Shown here piece by piece: positions 1-7,787 of a stretch of 17,017 nt of DNA (positions are counted from its first letter, which is position 1; each line of letters begins with the position of its first letter). The translations under genes and the position numbers were made by a program. The DNA is from Gemmatimonadota bacterium (lineage in GTDB: Bacteria; Gemmatimonadota; Gemmatimonadetes; Gemmatimonadales; GWC2-71-9): assembly GCA_022573095.1 (NCBI GenBank), contig JACZUR010000015.1, positions 1 through 17,017 on the forward strand, read 5' to 3'. The notes under the pieces are model-generated. The model did not search any database. It saw nothing but the letters and a program-made list of their open reading frames with translations, and had not been told where the DNA came from.

Positions 1-139
1 AGAGACTTTCGGATACGAACTCGACGGAAAGAAAGTCGACGTGGAGATCGACAGGGCAGGTGCATCGATGGTTGCCACCATAGTGCCAGCCAGATCGAGA
101 CAGTCCAGTGCGGCAATCGCGCAGCCGGCGGAGGCACTG

Positions 140-1312
140 ATGATGGACGCGAGTACCGCCGGCGCCGCTGCGCACGAAGCCGCCACGCCGGCCACCCGTG
201 ACGTGAGCGCTATCGCTGCGGCGGAAGAGCAAATCCAGGATTTGTTGCGCTATCTAGTGGAATCCGATTCCTCCGACCTGCACCTTCGCGTCGGGCTGCC
301 TCCTTATTACCGAACTCACGGGGACCTCGTTAGCCGTGAGGATTGCGAAGTCCTCAGTCAGCAGGACATCGAAAGCATGGTCTTCTGCATCATGCCCGAT
401 CGCAACAAGAAGGAGTTTACGGATACCAACGATACGGACTACGCCTACGAGATTCTCGACCTCGCACGCTTCAGAGTAAACGCACTCCGGGATCGAATGG
501 GTATGGCTGCGGTGTTTCGGGTCATACCAGCCAAGATACTTACCGTCGACGACCTGGGAGTATCGGAGCACGTGCAGAAACTCTGTTACCTGTCGAAGGG
601 GCTGGTCCTCGTCACAGGTCCGACCGGAAGCGGAAAGTCCACGACTCTGGCGGCTATGATAGATCTCATCAACAGAACTCGCAGCGATCACATAATCACC
701 ATTGAAGATCCCATTGAGTTCGTGCACCAGAACAAGAAGTGCGTGTTAACTCAGCGTCAGGTCGGAAGCCACACGCAGTCGTTCAGACGGGCACTTCGGG
801 CTGCTCTCCGAGAGGATCCTGACATCGTGCTGATCGGCGAGATGAGGGACTTGGAAACTGTGGCGATCGCTATCGAGACGGCAGAGACGGGGCACCTGGT
901 ACTCGGAACTCTTCATACGACAACCGCTATTAGCACCGTCGATCGTATCATCGACCAGTTCCCCGCAGACCGGCAGGACCAGATTAGAGTAATGCTTTCC
1001 GAGTCGCTAAAAGGTGTGATCGCCCAGGTGCTGTGTAAGAAGAAAGGCGGAGGCCGTGTGGCAGCGCGCGAGATACTGCTGTCAATAGCCGCTGTAGCAA
1101 ACCTGATCCGTGAAGGAAAGACGTTCCAATTGATGTCGATTATTCAGACCAACAAGAAGCTGGGCATGATTACGCTCAACGATTCGCTCTTGGAGTTGGT
1201 CGATAAGGATCTTATTGAACCGGAAGAGGCCTATATAAAGTCGGTTGACAAGGCTGGAATCGAGACCGCGTTGAAATCAAAGAACATCGTTATCGATTTC
1301 AAGCGGGAGTAA
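140..1312 (+). CDS. pilT: PilT-type twitching motility ATPase
   Basis: Retraction ATPase of type IV pili: a cytoplasmic hexamer that hydrolyses ATP to depolymerise pilin. Seen: the N-terminal PilT start (LLRYLVESDSSDLHLRVG), Walker A GPTGSGKST at about residues 160-168, Asp box IITIEDPIEF, Walker B IVLIGEMRD, His box GHLVLGTLHT, and the C-terminal helical part with RVAAREIL. These cover a full-length PilT. The start is uncertain. The frame is open to the left edge, with GTG at 41 and ATG at 68. I chose ATG 140 (or 143) because GGAGG lies at 130-134, 5 nt upstream, and because the sequence before it is Ala-rich and unlike PilT. The 140 start gives 390 aa, somewhat longer at the N-terminus than well-known PilT proteins. 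It converges on the next gene with a single base between stop codons. Family assignment is secure; the exact start is not. Confidence 0.93.
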   Translation: MMDASTAGAAAHEAATPATRDVSAIAAAEEQIQDLLRYLVESDSSDLHLRVGLPPYYRTHGDLVSREDCEVLSQQDIESMVFCIMPDRNKKEFTDTNDTDYAYEILDLARFRVNALRDRMGMAAVFRVIPAKILTVDDLGVSEHVQKLCYLSKGLVLVTGPTGSGKSTTLAAMIDLINRTRSDHIITIEDPIEFVHQNKKCVLTQRQVGSHTQSFRRALRAALREDPDIVLIGEMRDLETVAIAIETAETGHLVLGTLHTTTAISTVDRIIDQFPADRQDQIRVMLSESLKGVIAQVLCKKKGGGRVAAREILLSIAAVANLIREGKTFQLMSIIQTNKKLGMITLNDSLLELVDKDLIEPEEAYIKSVDKAGIETALKSKNIVIDFKRE

Positions 1313-1313
1313 G

Positions 1314-2894
1314 CTAGAAAGAAAAAGCACGGCCAAAACTAAAGACCCACCGATTCCCCACAAACCCTTCTCCGAATCTGTACGCGACATCAAATCGCCC
1401 GACATTGTTACCCGTGGAGCGCGTAGTGCCGGTTCGTAAACCGATACCGACATCGCCGCCGAACCGGCTGGACTGATCCTTGAACCAGGCACCGCCGTAA
1501 TCGAAAAATCCGGCTATCCCCAAGCCAAACAGCCCCAAGAACTCATCCACTACAAAGATCCGGTGCTCAAGGATACTCCAGATCATGCGCTCTCCAGTGA
1601 AAGCGTGCGGTGCAAACGCACGTGGCCCGACTCCGTGTCCCAGATCGAACTCCGACCCGAGCGGCGTACCGGTTCGTGATCCAGCCTCAACATGAAACAT
1701 CGTTGCCTGCCGGGAAATCAGCTTCGAACCGATGGTCATAGTCGCAAAAACAGTTCCCGTGTCGGGCGCTGAGGAAGTAAGCAACTTGTTGACGCGCACT
1801 CGTATCCTCCCGAAGTTTTTTCCAAACACGAATCCTGTTTGCGCGTCGATCACGGTTCCAACTCCAGATCGGTCGTAGCCAAATGCGCTGGGCGCCGCCC
1901 ATGACTCGACTCTGATGCGCGTACTCAAGTCGATATCTTCCTCACGTGAAAACCCGTTGTAGTGAGTTAGCACCAGAAACCGGGGAGTGCCCAGCTCTAC
2001 GAATGCTCCGACTGCGGCCGTGAGGGAGTCCGAAATGATCTGCGCAGTATCTTGAAACGCCACGTACTCCTCGCGTCTGATCTGCACTTGAACCCCCACC
2101 CGAAGATAGCCGCGAGAACTGGCTCTCAACGCGTAGGCAGCCGTCAGGTTGTTGCGAAGAACCCGGCGCTGCAGGGAATCGAATACCAATCCGTCCCGGA
2201 ATTGCAGTACTCTACGTGTGGCGGCCGTACCCGAAATAACGATCGCTTGTCGATCCACGTTGGATCGGAACGGCACTCCCGCACTCCATGTTCCAACATC
2301 GCCGTCGCTCAAGTTGTCGTATAAGCCGGAGATACCTACCCGCGTACCAAACGCGCGCCTAGCGGTTCCGCGAAACGTAACCGCCGTTCGATCCGGTTCA
2401 TCGCGATATGCGACACTCACGAGATTTCCCCGCCCCAGAAAATTTTCTTCGGAGATGGCAAGCGTCCCGGTAAAGGTCCCCCCCGTTGATCGAGCATTGG
2501 CTTGCAGCTGGGTGGACCAGGCATCCTCAGTCTCTACGCGCAATATCAGTTTGTCACCGCGTGTAACTGAGTCGATCGAAACGTCTCGAAAGATGCCCAG
2601 CCGCCGGAGGTTACGTTGAGTCTCGGCTACGCTTGCTGAATCGTACGGATCGCCGTTGCGGAACAACAACTCTCTACGGACCACGCCGCTGCGTGTCTTG
2701 AACCGCACCGCGTTGGCAAGCCGGAATAAGAAGCTCTGCCGGGCCTCCTCTTCGCGAAACACGTTGTGCGTAACGATTTCGATCGAGTCGATCGTGGATT
2801 GTACGGCTGCCGAAGACTCTTGAGCAGATCCCGCACACGGAACGAGCAGCGGAGACAGCGCAGTTACGCCGAGGAAAATTCTTAGCCGGTACAC
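1314..2894 (-). CDS. Omp85/BamA-like outer membrane protein with one POTRA domain
   Basis: Predicted outer-membrane beta-barrel of the Omp85 superfamily, 526 aa from a GTG start. Seen: a signal peptide (MYRLRIFLGVTALSPLLVPCAGSAQ), then one POTRA-like domain at about residues 35-125 (short beta segments, RNLRRLGIFRDVSI, LILRVETED), then a long stretch of alternating amphipathic beta strands with Gly/aromatic turns, ending in Phe (GRAFSF) as barrel proteins do. True BamA has five POTRA domains and about 800 residues, so this is a short paralogue whose role (assembly, secretion or lipid handling) cannot be read from sequence. It starts 9 nt after the HAD gene's stop codon and is probably co-transcribed with it. 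No good Shine-Dalgarno sequence is visible, which suggests coupling to upstream translation. Confidence 0.8.
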   Translation of the reverse strand: MYRLRIFLGVTALSPLLVPCAGSAQESSAAVQSTIDSIEIVTHNVFREEEARQSFLFRLANAVRFKTRSGVVRRELLFRNGDPYDSASVAETQRNLRRLGIFRDVSIDSVTRGDKLILRVETEDAWSTQLQANARSTGGTFTGTLAISEENFLGRGNLVSVAYRDEPDRTAVTFRGTARRAFGTRVGISGLYDNLSDGDVGTWSAGVPFRSNVDRQAIVISGTAATRRVLQFRDGLVFDSLQRRVLRNNLTAAYALRASSRGYLRVGVQVQIRREEYVAFQDTAQIISDSLTAAVGAFVELGTPRFLVLTHYNGFSREEDIDLSTRIRVESWAAPSAFGYDRSGVGTVIDAQTGFVFGKNFGRIRVRVNKLLTSSAPDTGTVFATMTIGSKLISRQATMFHVEAGSRTGTPLGSEFDLGHGVGPRAFAPHAFTGERMIWSILEHRIFVVDEFLGLFGLGIAGFFDYGGAWFKDQSSRFGGDVGIGLRTGTTRSTGNNVGRFDVAYRFGEGFVGNRWVFSFGRAFSF

Positions 2895-2903
2895 TATCAG
2901 ACG

Positions 2904-3716
2904 CTAGAGGTTGATGATGTCGGCTATCGAATCGAGGACGCGATCCGGCTTCACACCGCTGGTTTCAAGGTCATCTTGGCGGAACTTACCGGTCCTCACC
3001 AGCCATCCTTGTAACCCGGCTTCCTGGGCTCCTCTGACATCCCCCCACAGGTCGTCGCCAATCATCGCAGGCAAATCATCACCGCTTTCATTCAGTTCAA
3101 TCCCCATCGACTTCAGAGCCGCATCGAAAAACTGCTTGCGGGGTTTGCCGCATATCACTGCTTCGCTACCGGACGCATACTCAATGGCAGCGACGAACGG
3201 CCCCGCATCCATTTCCCTCCCCTGCGGACCCATCCAGAAGCGATTCTTCTGCAGCGCCACGAGTTTCGCCCCCTCCAAAACATAGCGAAATGCCTCGTTG
3301 AGTAGTTCCACCGACCAGCCCCGGCCGAGATCCCCGAGCAGAACGGCATCCGGCTGCCTTGCCGGTTCCTGAGAAGTGCCACCGCATAGTTCAAACCCCT
3401 CGAGGTCTTCGAGAGTCTCGGGACTCACGAAAGGCGCAACCAAGCCGGCTCCCATTTCGGTCAGAGTTACGGCGCCCACCACGAGTGCGGTAATTACTTC
3501 GTGCTCAGCCACAGGGATGCCATCGCGCCTGAGCCGGCTCAATATCGAGCTTTTGGGCATCCGCGTGATGTTGGTGACAAAGCGAAAGGGGACCCCCCGG
3601 TCGCGGAGCCACGAAACGGACTCTGGCGCGCCGGGAATGGGTCCCGAATCGGTGCTTGTTGTGCCGTCTAGATCAATTAAGAGCGCCGGCGGAAATCGAC
3701 TAGTACTTGCCGAGAT
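2904..3716 (-). CDS. HAD-IIA family phosphatase, probable non-standard start codon
   Basis: Haloacid dehalogenase-type hydrolase resembling the NagD/HDHD2/LHPP branch (subfamily IIA with a C2 cap); the substrate is unknown. The first standard start is ATG at 3560, giving 218 aa, but the same frame continues upstream with the essential N-terminus. Seen there: motif I ALLIDLDGTT with the nucleophile and acid/base Asp pair, GPIPGAPESVSWLRDRG, and motif II FVTNIT. Downstream are the motif III Lys in GKPRKQF and the motif IV acid cluster IGDDLWGD. Between the upstream TGA and 3560 there is no ATG, GTG, TTG or CTG. ATC at 3716 follows GGGAGG by 9 nt and gives 270 aa with the Asp pair at residues 15 and 17. 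It overlaps the end of glnA by 17 nt. Family is firm; the ATC start is inference, and a sequence error is possible. Confidence 0.78.
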   Translation of the reverse strand: MSASTSRFPPALLIDLDGTTSTDSGPIPGAPESVSWLRDRGVPFRFVTNITRMPKSSILSRLRRDGIPVAEHEVITALVVGAVTLTEMGAGLVAPFVSPETLEDLEGFELCGGTSQEPARQPDAVLLGDLGRGWSVELLNEAFRYVLEGAKLVALQKNRFWMGPQGREMDAGPFVAAIEYASGSEAVICGKPRKQFFDAALKSMGIELNESGDDLPAMIGDDLWGDVRGAQEAGLQGWLVRTGKFRQDDLETSGVKPDRVLDSIADIINL

Positions 3717-5103
3717 ATCGGTCGACCTCCCACTTGCTCACCATCGCCGAGTAGTCGCGCCACTCCGTGCGCTTGGCCTCAACCAGATGTTCGTAGATAT
3801 GGTCGCCCAGTGCGTTGCGTACGACGGTGTCCTTCTCCAGACAATCCAAAGCTTCGTGGAGATCTCTGGGCAACTCGCTAATCCTGAGACGCCGGCGTTC
3901 GCGCTGGCTAAGGCCGAAGATGTTTTTGTTAATCGGATCGGGAGGGGTCAGCTTGTTCTCGATGCCGTCCATCCCGGCAGCTAACTGGACCGCAAGTGCG
4001 AGATAAGAGTTGCAGGAAGGATCCGGCATGCGCAACTCACACCGTGTTCCAGCGCCGCGTTTCTCTGGAATGCGAATCATCGGAGATCTGTTTCGCATAC
4101 TCCACGCCACGTTGATCGGAGCTTCATAACCCGGTACGAGCCTCTTATAGCTGTTGATCAGCGGGTTCGTAATCGCGGCAAACCCCGGAGCGTGGGCCAG
4201 TAGGCCCGCTATATAGCCCAGCGCCACCTCCGATAATTCCCACTTCAAATCGGGATCATAGAAGGCATTCTTACCGTCCTTGAACAAAGACTGGTGGGTG
4301 TGCATGCCCGATCCGTTCTGCCCCTCGATCGGTTTCGGCATGAATGTCGCCAGGAAACCGTTCCTAAAGGCGACGTTGCGCACGACGAATTTGAAAGTCG
4401 CCAGATGGTCCGCTGTGCTGAGCACATCCTCGTAGCGAAAGTCTATCTCATGTTGGCCGGGCGCCACCTCGTGATGACCCGCCTCGACCTCGAATCCCAT
4501 ATACTCCAGGTCCTCAATGATCAAACGCCTGATCGTTTCGGCTTGATCAACCGGAGTGAGGTCGAAATATCCACCGGAGTCGTGCGTATCCAGCGTTGCG
4601 GCTCCATCCTCTCCGAGATGGAACAGGAAGAACTCGGCCTCGCACCCAGCCATCATTTCGAAGCCTAACTTCGCCGCGCGAGCGATCTGCACCTTTAGGG
4701 CCTGCCGCGGACACCCTTCGAAAGGAGTTCCGTCAGGCTTGGAAATGTCACAAATTAGCCGAGCTACGCGGCCACCTTCATCGTCGTAGGGAAGAACTCT
4801 AAACGTCTCCAGATCGGGCGTAAGCAACATATCGCTCTCTTCAATCCGCACGAAACCCTCGATCGAGGAACCATCGAACATGATGTCGCCGGACACGGCC
4901 TTCTTGAACTGGCTCCGCGGCACCTCCACATTCTTGTTGATGCCGGTGATATCGGAGAACTGCAGTCTCAAGAAATCGACATCAAGCTCCTTCGTGAGGT
5001 TGAGGATGTCTTCTACGGATGCTCCCTTGGTATCCAAGTCTCTACCGTTTGGGGCTGATTTTGGGAGGTTTGAGGCCGCCGGAGGGGAAGTTACGAGGGT
5101 CAC
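3700..5103 (-). CDS. glnA: Glutamine synthetase, type I-alpha
   Basis: Makes glutamine from glutamate, ammonia and ATP; a cytoplasmic dodecamer. Seen: FDGSSIEGF at about residues 76-84, EAEFFLF, the ATP/metal region HHEVAPGQHEIDFRYED, KPIEGQNGSGMH, the flap NSYKRLVPGYEAP with its Glu, and IRIPEKRG...RCELRMPDPSCNSYLALA. The C-terminal region reads NIFGLSQRERRRL rather than the adenylylation-site motif NLYDLP, so this is the alpha type, as in Bacillus, probably controlled by feedback rather than adenylylation. A longer frame starts at 5196, but GTG 5103 has AAAGGAG (5109-5115) 5 nt upstream and a plausible promoter inside the longer frame, so I place the start at 5103 (467 aa). About 25 residues precede the usual family start. 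The HAD phosphatase overlaps its 3' end. Confidence 0.96.
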   Translation of the reverse strand: MTLVTSPPAASNLPKSAPNGRDLDTKGASVEDILNLTKELDVDFLRLQFSDITGINKNVEVPRSQFKKAVSGDIMFDGSSIEGFVRIEESDMLLTPDLETFRVLPYDDEGGRVARLICDISKPDGTPFEGCPRQALKVQIARAAKLGFEMMAGCEAEFFLFHLGEDGAATLDTHDSGGYFDLTPVDQAETIRRLIIEDLEYMGFEVEAGHHEVAPGQHEIDFRYEDVLSTADHLATFKFVVRNVAFRNGFLATFMPKPIEGQNGSGMHTHQSLFKDGKNAFYDPDLKWELSEVALGYIAGLLAHAPGFAAITNPLINSYKRLVPGYEAPINVAWSMRNRSPMIRIPEKRGAGTRCELRMPDPSCNSYLALAVQLAAGMDGIENKLTPPDPINKNIFGLSQRERRRLRISELPRDLHEALDCLEKDTVVRNALGDHIYEHLVEAKRTEWRDYSAMVSKWEVDRYLGKY

Positions 5104-5164
5104 GTCGACTCCTTTGATTCTGTTGTGCGGAAGGTGGGCGCTGTGGAGCCTGTTCACGAACCGC

Positions 5165-5193
5165 AAGCTAAGGTGATGCGTGCGCAGTGTCAA
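5165..5193 (-). promoter_or_regulatory. Candidate sigma-70-type promoter of glnA
   Basis: On the minus strand a perfect TTGACA (5193-5188) is followed after 17 nt by TAGCTT (5170-5165), a weak -10. Transcription would start near 5158, leaving a leader of about 55 nt to GTG 5103. This supports the shorter glnA start, because the promoter lies inside the upstream extension of the frame. The spacing is ideal; the -10 match is poor. Confidence 0.4.
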
Positions 5194-5212
5194 CAAACAT
5201 TGGTCAATCTAG

Positions 5213-5243
5213 CACTAATCGAGCTTAATTCAGCAAATTAGTG
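5213..5243. repeat. Inverted repeat upstream of glnA
   Basis: CACTAAT (5213-5219) and ATTAGTG (5237-5243) form a perfect 7-bp inverted repeat with a 17-bp A/T-rich spacer. A second pair, TGTCA (5242-5246) and TGACA (5253-5257), overlaps its right arm. Both lie just upstream of the candidate glnA -35 box, a usual position for an activator or nitrogen-responsive repressor. No known GlnR or TnrA site is matched exactly. Confidence 0.35.
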
Positions 5244-5365
5244 TCACTTTTTTGACAAGTGTGCTCCAAACCAAAGTCACCGGCGCACATTTACCGATTA
5301 GTACTCACTCGCCCAAACCAGACCTCCAAACCGTTGGCGGTGTTTGGTGCAAAAACTTGCGTTAA

Positions 5366-5668
5366 TTACTTGGGGAGGGAGTCGAGTAGGGTCCAGAGTT
5401 CCTGGGGTGAGAATTCGTTGAATCGGGCCTCGATCTCTTTCGACGACCACTCCAGGAAAATCCAGCTCGACCACAGGTGAGTGTTGCCTCCAGAGACAAA
5501 GTGCATGCGGCCGCGGACGGCTTCAATCTCTTGATCTCGCACCGTTTCAAGCAAAACGTCCCAACGATCCTCGCCACGAGCCAATTCACCCATCTGCAGT
5601 GTCTTGATGTCGCTATAGAGCGGATCGAAACCGTGCTTCGTCGGGGTCCCGCCTGAGTCTGAAGTCAT
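5366..5668 (-). CDS. Hypothetical protein, 100 aa
   Basis: I do not recognise this protein. It is soluble, without a signal peptide or membrane segment, acidic, and rich in aromatic residues in its second half (NTHLWSSWIFLEWSS), ending LWTLLDSLPK. The frame continues upstream to a TTG at 5761, but that extension (Arg/Leu-rich) looks non-coding, and it would run through the likely promoter of the divergent zinc-ribbon gene, so ATG 5668 is preferred. No strong Shine-Dalgarno sequence precedes it. It stands alone between the glnA control region and the divergent gene. The residue pattern looks like a real protein, but no function can be offered. Confidence 0.6.
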   Translation of the reverse strand: MTSDSGGTPTKHGFDPLYSDIKTLQMGELARGEDRWDVLLETVRDQEIEAVRGRMHFVSGGNTHLWSSWIFLEWSSKEIEARFNEFSPQELWTLLDSLPK

Positions 5669-5729
5669 ATGGCAAACATTAATGTGAAGCTGCAGCCTGC
5701 GCCAGAACCCGCGCAGACTGCTTCCTAGA

Positions 5730-5758
5730 TTCACCACGGGACAGAGCCTTGGTAAAAT
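5730..5758 (+). promoter_or_regulatory. Candidate promoter for the zinc-ribbon/mqnD pair
   Basis: TTCACC (5730-5735) and TAAAAT (5753-5758) are 17 nt apart, resembling sigma-70 -35 and -10 boxes. The start point would be near 5765, about 30 nt before the GTG at 5795. Found by eye and unsupported by any other signal. Confidence 0.35.
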
Positions 5759-5794
5759 CAATTTCTCTCAAACCCGTCGAGTGGCTAGATTGTC

Positions 5795-6541
5795 GTGGAA
5801 ATGAAACCAGACATTACAACCTGTCAGTCGTGCGGCACGCAGGGCAATGGAAAATTTTGCAGCAACTGCGGCGGCTCTCTGGTCCCCACCAGCTGTCCCT
5901 CATGCCACGCGTCAGTAAGACCTGGCGCCCGGTTCTGTCATGCCTGCGGAACACCGCAAACGAGGCCGGTTCGGAAGGGCGTGAAACTGCCTTGGTTGGT
6001 AGCGGGAATATCGGTTGTTCTCTTGGTCGTCGTTTTGGTGGTAAGCTACTTTGGCTCACCGGGACAATCTTCGCAGCCCGGCCAGTTGGCTTCAGCACCG
6101 GCACCGGATATCAGCGCGATGTCCCCCCGAGAGCGGGCCGACCGGTTGTTCAACAGAGTCATGTCGGCAGCAGAACGAACTGATACGGGTGAAGTAACTT
6201 TTTTTGCGCCTATGGCTATCCAGTCTTATGGGTTGCTCGACACGCTCGATGCGGATGCGCGCTACCACCTGGGTCTTATTCACTCGCTGAGTTCAAATAC
6301 GGCGGCGGCTCGGGCGCAGGCAGATACGCTGGAACAAGAAACGCCCGGTCACCTGCTGGGTGCGGTCCTCCACCATGAGGTCGCCGCCCGGTTAGGTGAC
6401 GCAGCGGGCCAGGAGCAGTCGTATAGAACTTTCCTCGAGAATTTTCAGTCCGAGATGGCAAGTGGCCGAGTCGAATACGCCGAACATCAACTTACGATCA
6501 ACGCCTTCCTCGAAGAAGCTCAAAACGCAATAGACAGGTAG
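5795..6541 (+). CDS. Double zinc-ribbon, membrane-anchored protein with helical C-terminal domain
   Basis: Seen: two CxxC-type zinc ribbons, the first with Cys10/13/22/25 and the second with Cys34/37/48/51, then a basic stretch and one membrane segment at about residues 65-86 (WLVAGISVVLLVVVLVVSYF). A 160-residue soluble domain follows, with TPR-like helices (ARYHLGLIHSLSSNTAAARAQADTLE, LLGAVLHHEVAARLGD). The arrangement suggests ribbons in the cytoplasm and the helical domain outside the membrane, perhaps as a scaffold; no enzyme motif is present. The start is GTG 5795 or ATG 5801; neither has a good ribosome binding site. The stop is 3 nt before mqnD, so the two are very likely translated from one message. 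Whether that links it to quinone synthesis is unknown. Confidence 0.82.
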   Translation: MEMKPDITTCQSCGTQGNGKFCSNCGGSLVPTSCPSCHASVRPGARFCHACGTPQTRPVRKGVKLPWLVAGISVVLLVVVLVVSYFGSPGQSSQPGQLASAPAPDISAMSPRERADRLFNRVMSAAERTDTGEVTFFAPMAIQSYGLLDTLDADARYHLGLIHSLSSNTAAARAQADTLEQETPGHLLGAVLHHEVAARLGDAAGQEQSYRTFLENFQSEMASGRVEYAEHQLTINAFLEEAQNAIDR

Positions 6542-6544
6542 GAG

Positions 6545-7390
6545 ATGGGTAAAACGGTAACTATCCGGGTCGCGCACAGCCCTGACTCGGATGACGCCTT
6601 CATGTTTTACGGCTTGGCATCGAATAAAGTTGCGACGGGTGATCGCCGCTACGTTCATGAGTTGAGTGACATCGAGTCGCTCAATCAGAGAGCGCTCCGG
6701 TGTGAACTCGACGTATCGGCCGTCTCAATACACGCATATGCATATCTCGCTAACGACTACGCGTTGCTGTCCAGTGGTGCATCAATGGGCAACAGGTACG
6801 GACCGCGACTGGTCGCCAACTCACCGCCCCCAGCGGACGTACGCGAAGCAATTAAGAACAAGCGGATAGCAATACCCGGAAAACTAACGACCGCTCATCT
6901 GGTGCTCCGTTTATTTCAGCCGGACATCGAAGCGGTCGAGATGCCCTTCGATCAAATTATGGAGTCGGTATCTCGTGAAGAGGTTGATGCCGGCCTGATT
7001 ATTCACGAGGGCCAGCTGACATACGGGACAAGCAACTTGCATCTATGGCTGGACACGGGAGAGTGGTGGTGGGAGGAAACGGGGCTTCCGCTTCCTCTGG
7101 GCGGGAATGTGGTACGCCGCGATCTTGGCGGTGAACTCGTGTCGAAAATATCGGATGATTTAAGGGCCAGTATTGTATACGGGCTGGATCACCGCGAAGA
7201 GGCACTCACCTACGCGCTGCAGTACGCCAGAGGCCTGAATCGGGCCGAAGCTGACGAGTTCATCAAGATGTACGTCAACGAGTACACAGTCGATTACGGC
7301 GAAGACGGGAAAAGTGCTGTTCGGCTTTTACTCGAGCGAGCCGCGGCAGCTGGTATCATACCGTCGGCTCCGACGGTGGAGTTCGTTTGA
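6545..7390 (+). CDS. mqnD: 1,4-dihydroxy-6-naphthoate synthase (futalosine menaquinone pathway)
   Basis: Cleaves cyclic dehypoxanthinyl futalosine to 1,4-dihydroxy-6-naphthoate, a late specific step of menaquinone synthesis. The fold is that of periplasmic-binding proteins, but the enzyme is cytoplasmic, and no signal peptide is seen. Seen: the N-terminal family motif AHSPDSDDAFMFYGL, the DVSAVSIHAYAYL segment, and IIHEGQLTYG with the conserved catalytic-site His. At 281 aa it matches the family length. The ATG at 6545 lies 3 nt after the preceding stop, with AGG and GGAG words directly in front, consistent with coupled translation. The other pathway genes (mqnA, mqnB, mqnC, mqnE) are not in the window, so the pathway would be scattered in this genome. 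Closest alternative: the related MqnA, but HEGQLTY favours MqnD. Confidence 0.93.
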   Translation: MGKTVTIRVAHSPDSDDAFMFYGLASNKVATGDRRYVHELSDIESLNQRALRCELDVSAVSIHAYAYLANDYALLSSGASMGNRYGPRLVANSPPPADVREAIKNKRIAIPGKLTTAHLVLRLFQPDIEAVEMPFDQIMESVSREEVDAGLIIHEGQLTYGTSNLHLWLDTGEWWWEETGLPLPLGGNVVRRDLGGELVSKISDDLRASIVYGLDHREEALTYALQYARGLNRAEADEFIKMYVNEYTVDYGEDGKSAVRLLLERAAAAGIIPSAPTVEFV

Positions 7391-7436
7391 CCTAACTCAG
7401 CCAGCTAAGTGGTTCGATCTGAAACGTCAAAAAATT

Positions 7437-7460
7437 GCCCAGGGCAATTAAGCCCTGGGC
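7437..7460 (-). terminator. Rho-independent terminator, minus strand
   Basis: GCCCAGGGC and GCCCTGGGC form a perfect 9-bp stem with a 6-nt AATTAA loop. Read on the minus strand, the stem is followed by AATTTTTTG, a proper T tail. On the plus strand no T run follows, so it serves the minus-strand pseudopilin/63-aa gene pair rather than mqnD, though it may also slow plus-strand transcription. Confidence 0.8.
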
Positions 7461-7497
7461 GTAACTGGTAGTTGAGCGCCGCCGTCGAACACCCAAG

Positions 7498-7689
7498 CTA
7501 CCAGGGTCTATTGTCTGAAAGAGGTCCATATACTATCGGCAACTCACGTGGTGGCCTGTAGACCGTAGGACGGAGGTTTCCCCAATCACCGCTGTTTTGC
7601 CTCATTCCAAGAGCTATACGCGGCGACGTCACCACCCGGCTATCGTTTTTCATCAATCTCTCCGCAAGATCGTTCCACCGGAACTTCAT
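7498..7689 (-). CDS. Small hypothetical protein, 63 aa
   Basis: Not recognised. Reading starts at ATG 7689, chosen because AGAAGGAG lies 6 nt upstream, one of the best ribosome binding sites in the window; a longer frame from 7713 would place that site inside the gene. The protein is basic in its first half (MKFRWNDLAERLMKND) and rich in Pro, Tyr and Arg in its second (YRPPRELPIVYGPL), ending NRPW. There is no signal peptide or cysteine. It follows the pseudopilin gene on the same strand and is followed 37 nt later by the terminator at 7437-7460, so it is probably the last gene of that unit. The ribosome binding site and terminator argue that it is expressed. Confidence 0.6.
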   Translation of the reverse strand: MKFRWNDLAERLMKNDSRVVTSPRIALGMRQNSGDWGNLRPTVYRPPRELPIVYGPLSDNRPW

Positions 7690-7787
7690 GCAGTACTCCT
7701 TCTCTACCCGCATTGGCCCTTAAGGTTGCAGCTACAACGCTACCTGCCCCGGGTAATGTTGCAGTCCGTACTATTTAGACACATACG

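Noticed and set aside
3690..3730. Programmed frameshift making a glnA-HAD fusion
   Set aside because: No slippery sequence or downstream stimulator seen at the overlap; overlapping genes with an unusual start are simpler.
3376..3984. 202-aa plus-strand frame opposite the HAD and glnA genes
   Set aside because: Fully antisense to two well-supported enzymes; Arg/Ser/Pro-rich content is typical of a shadow frame.
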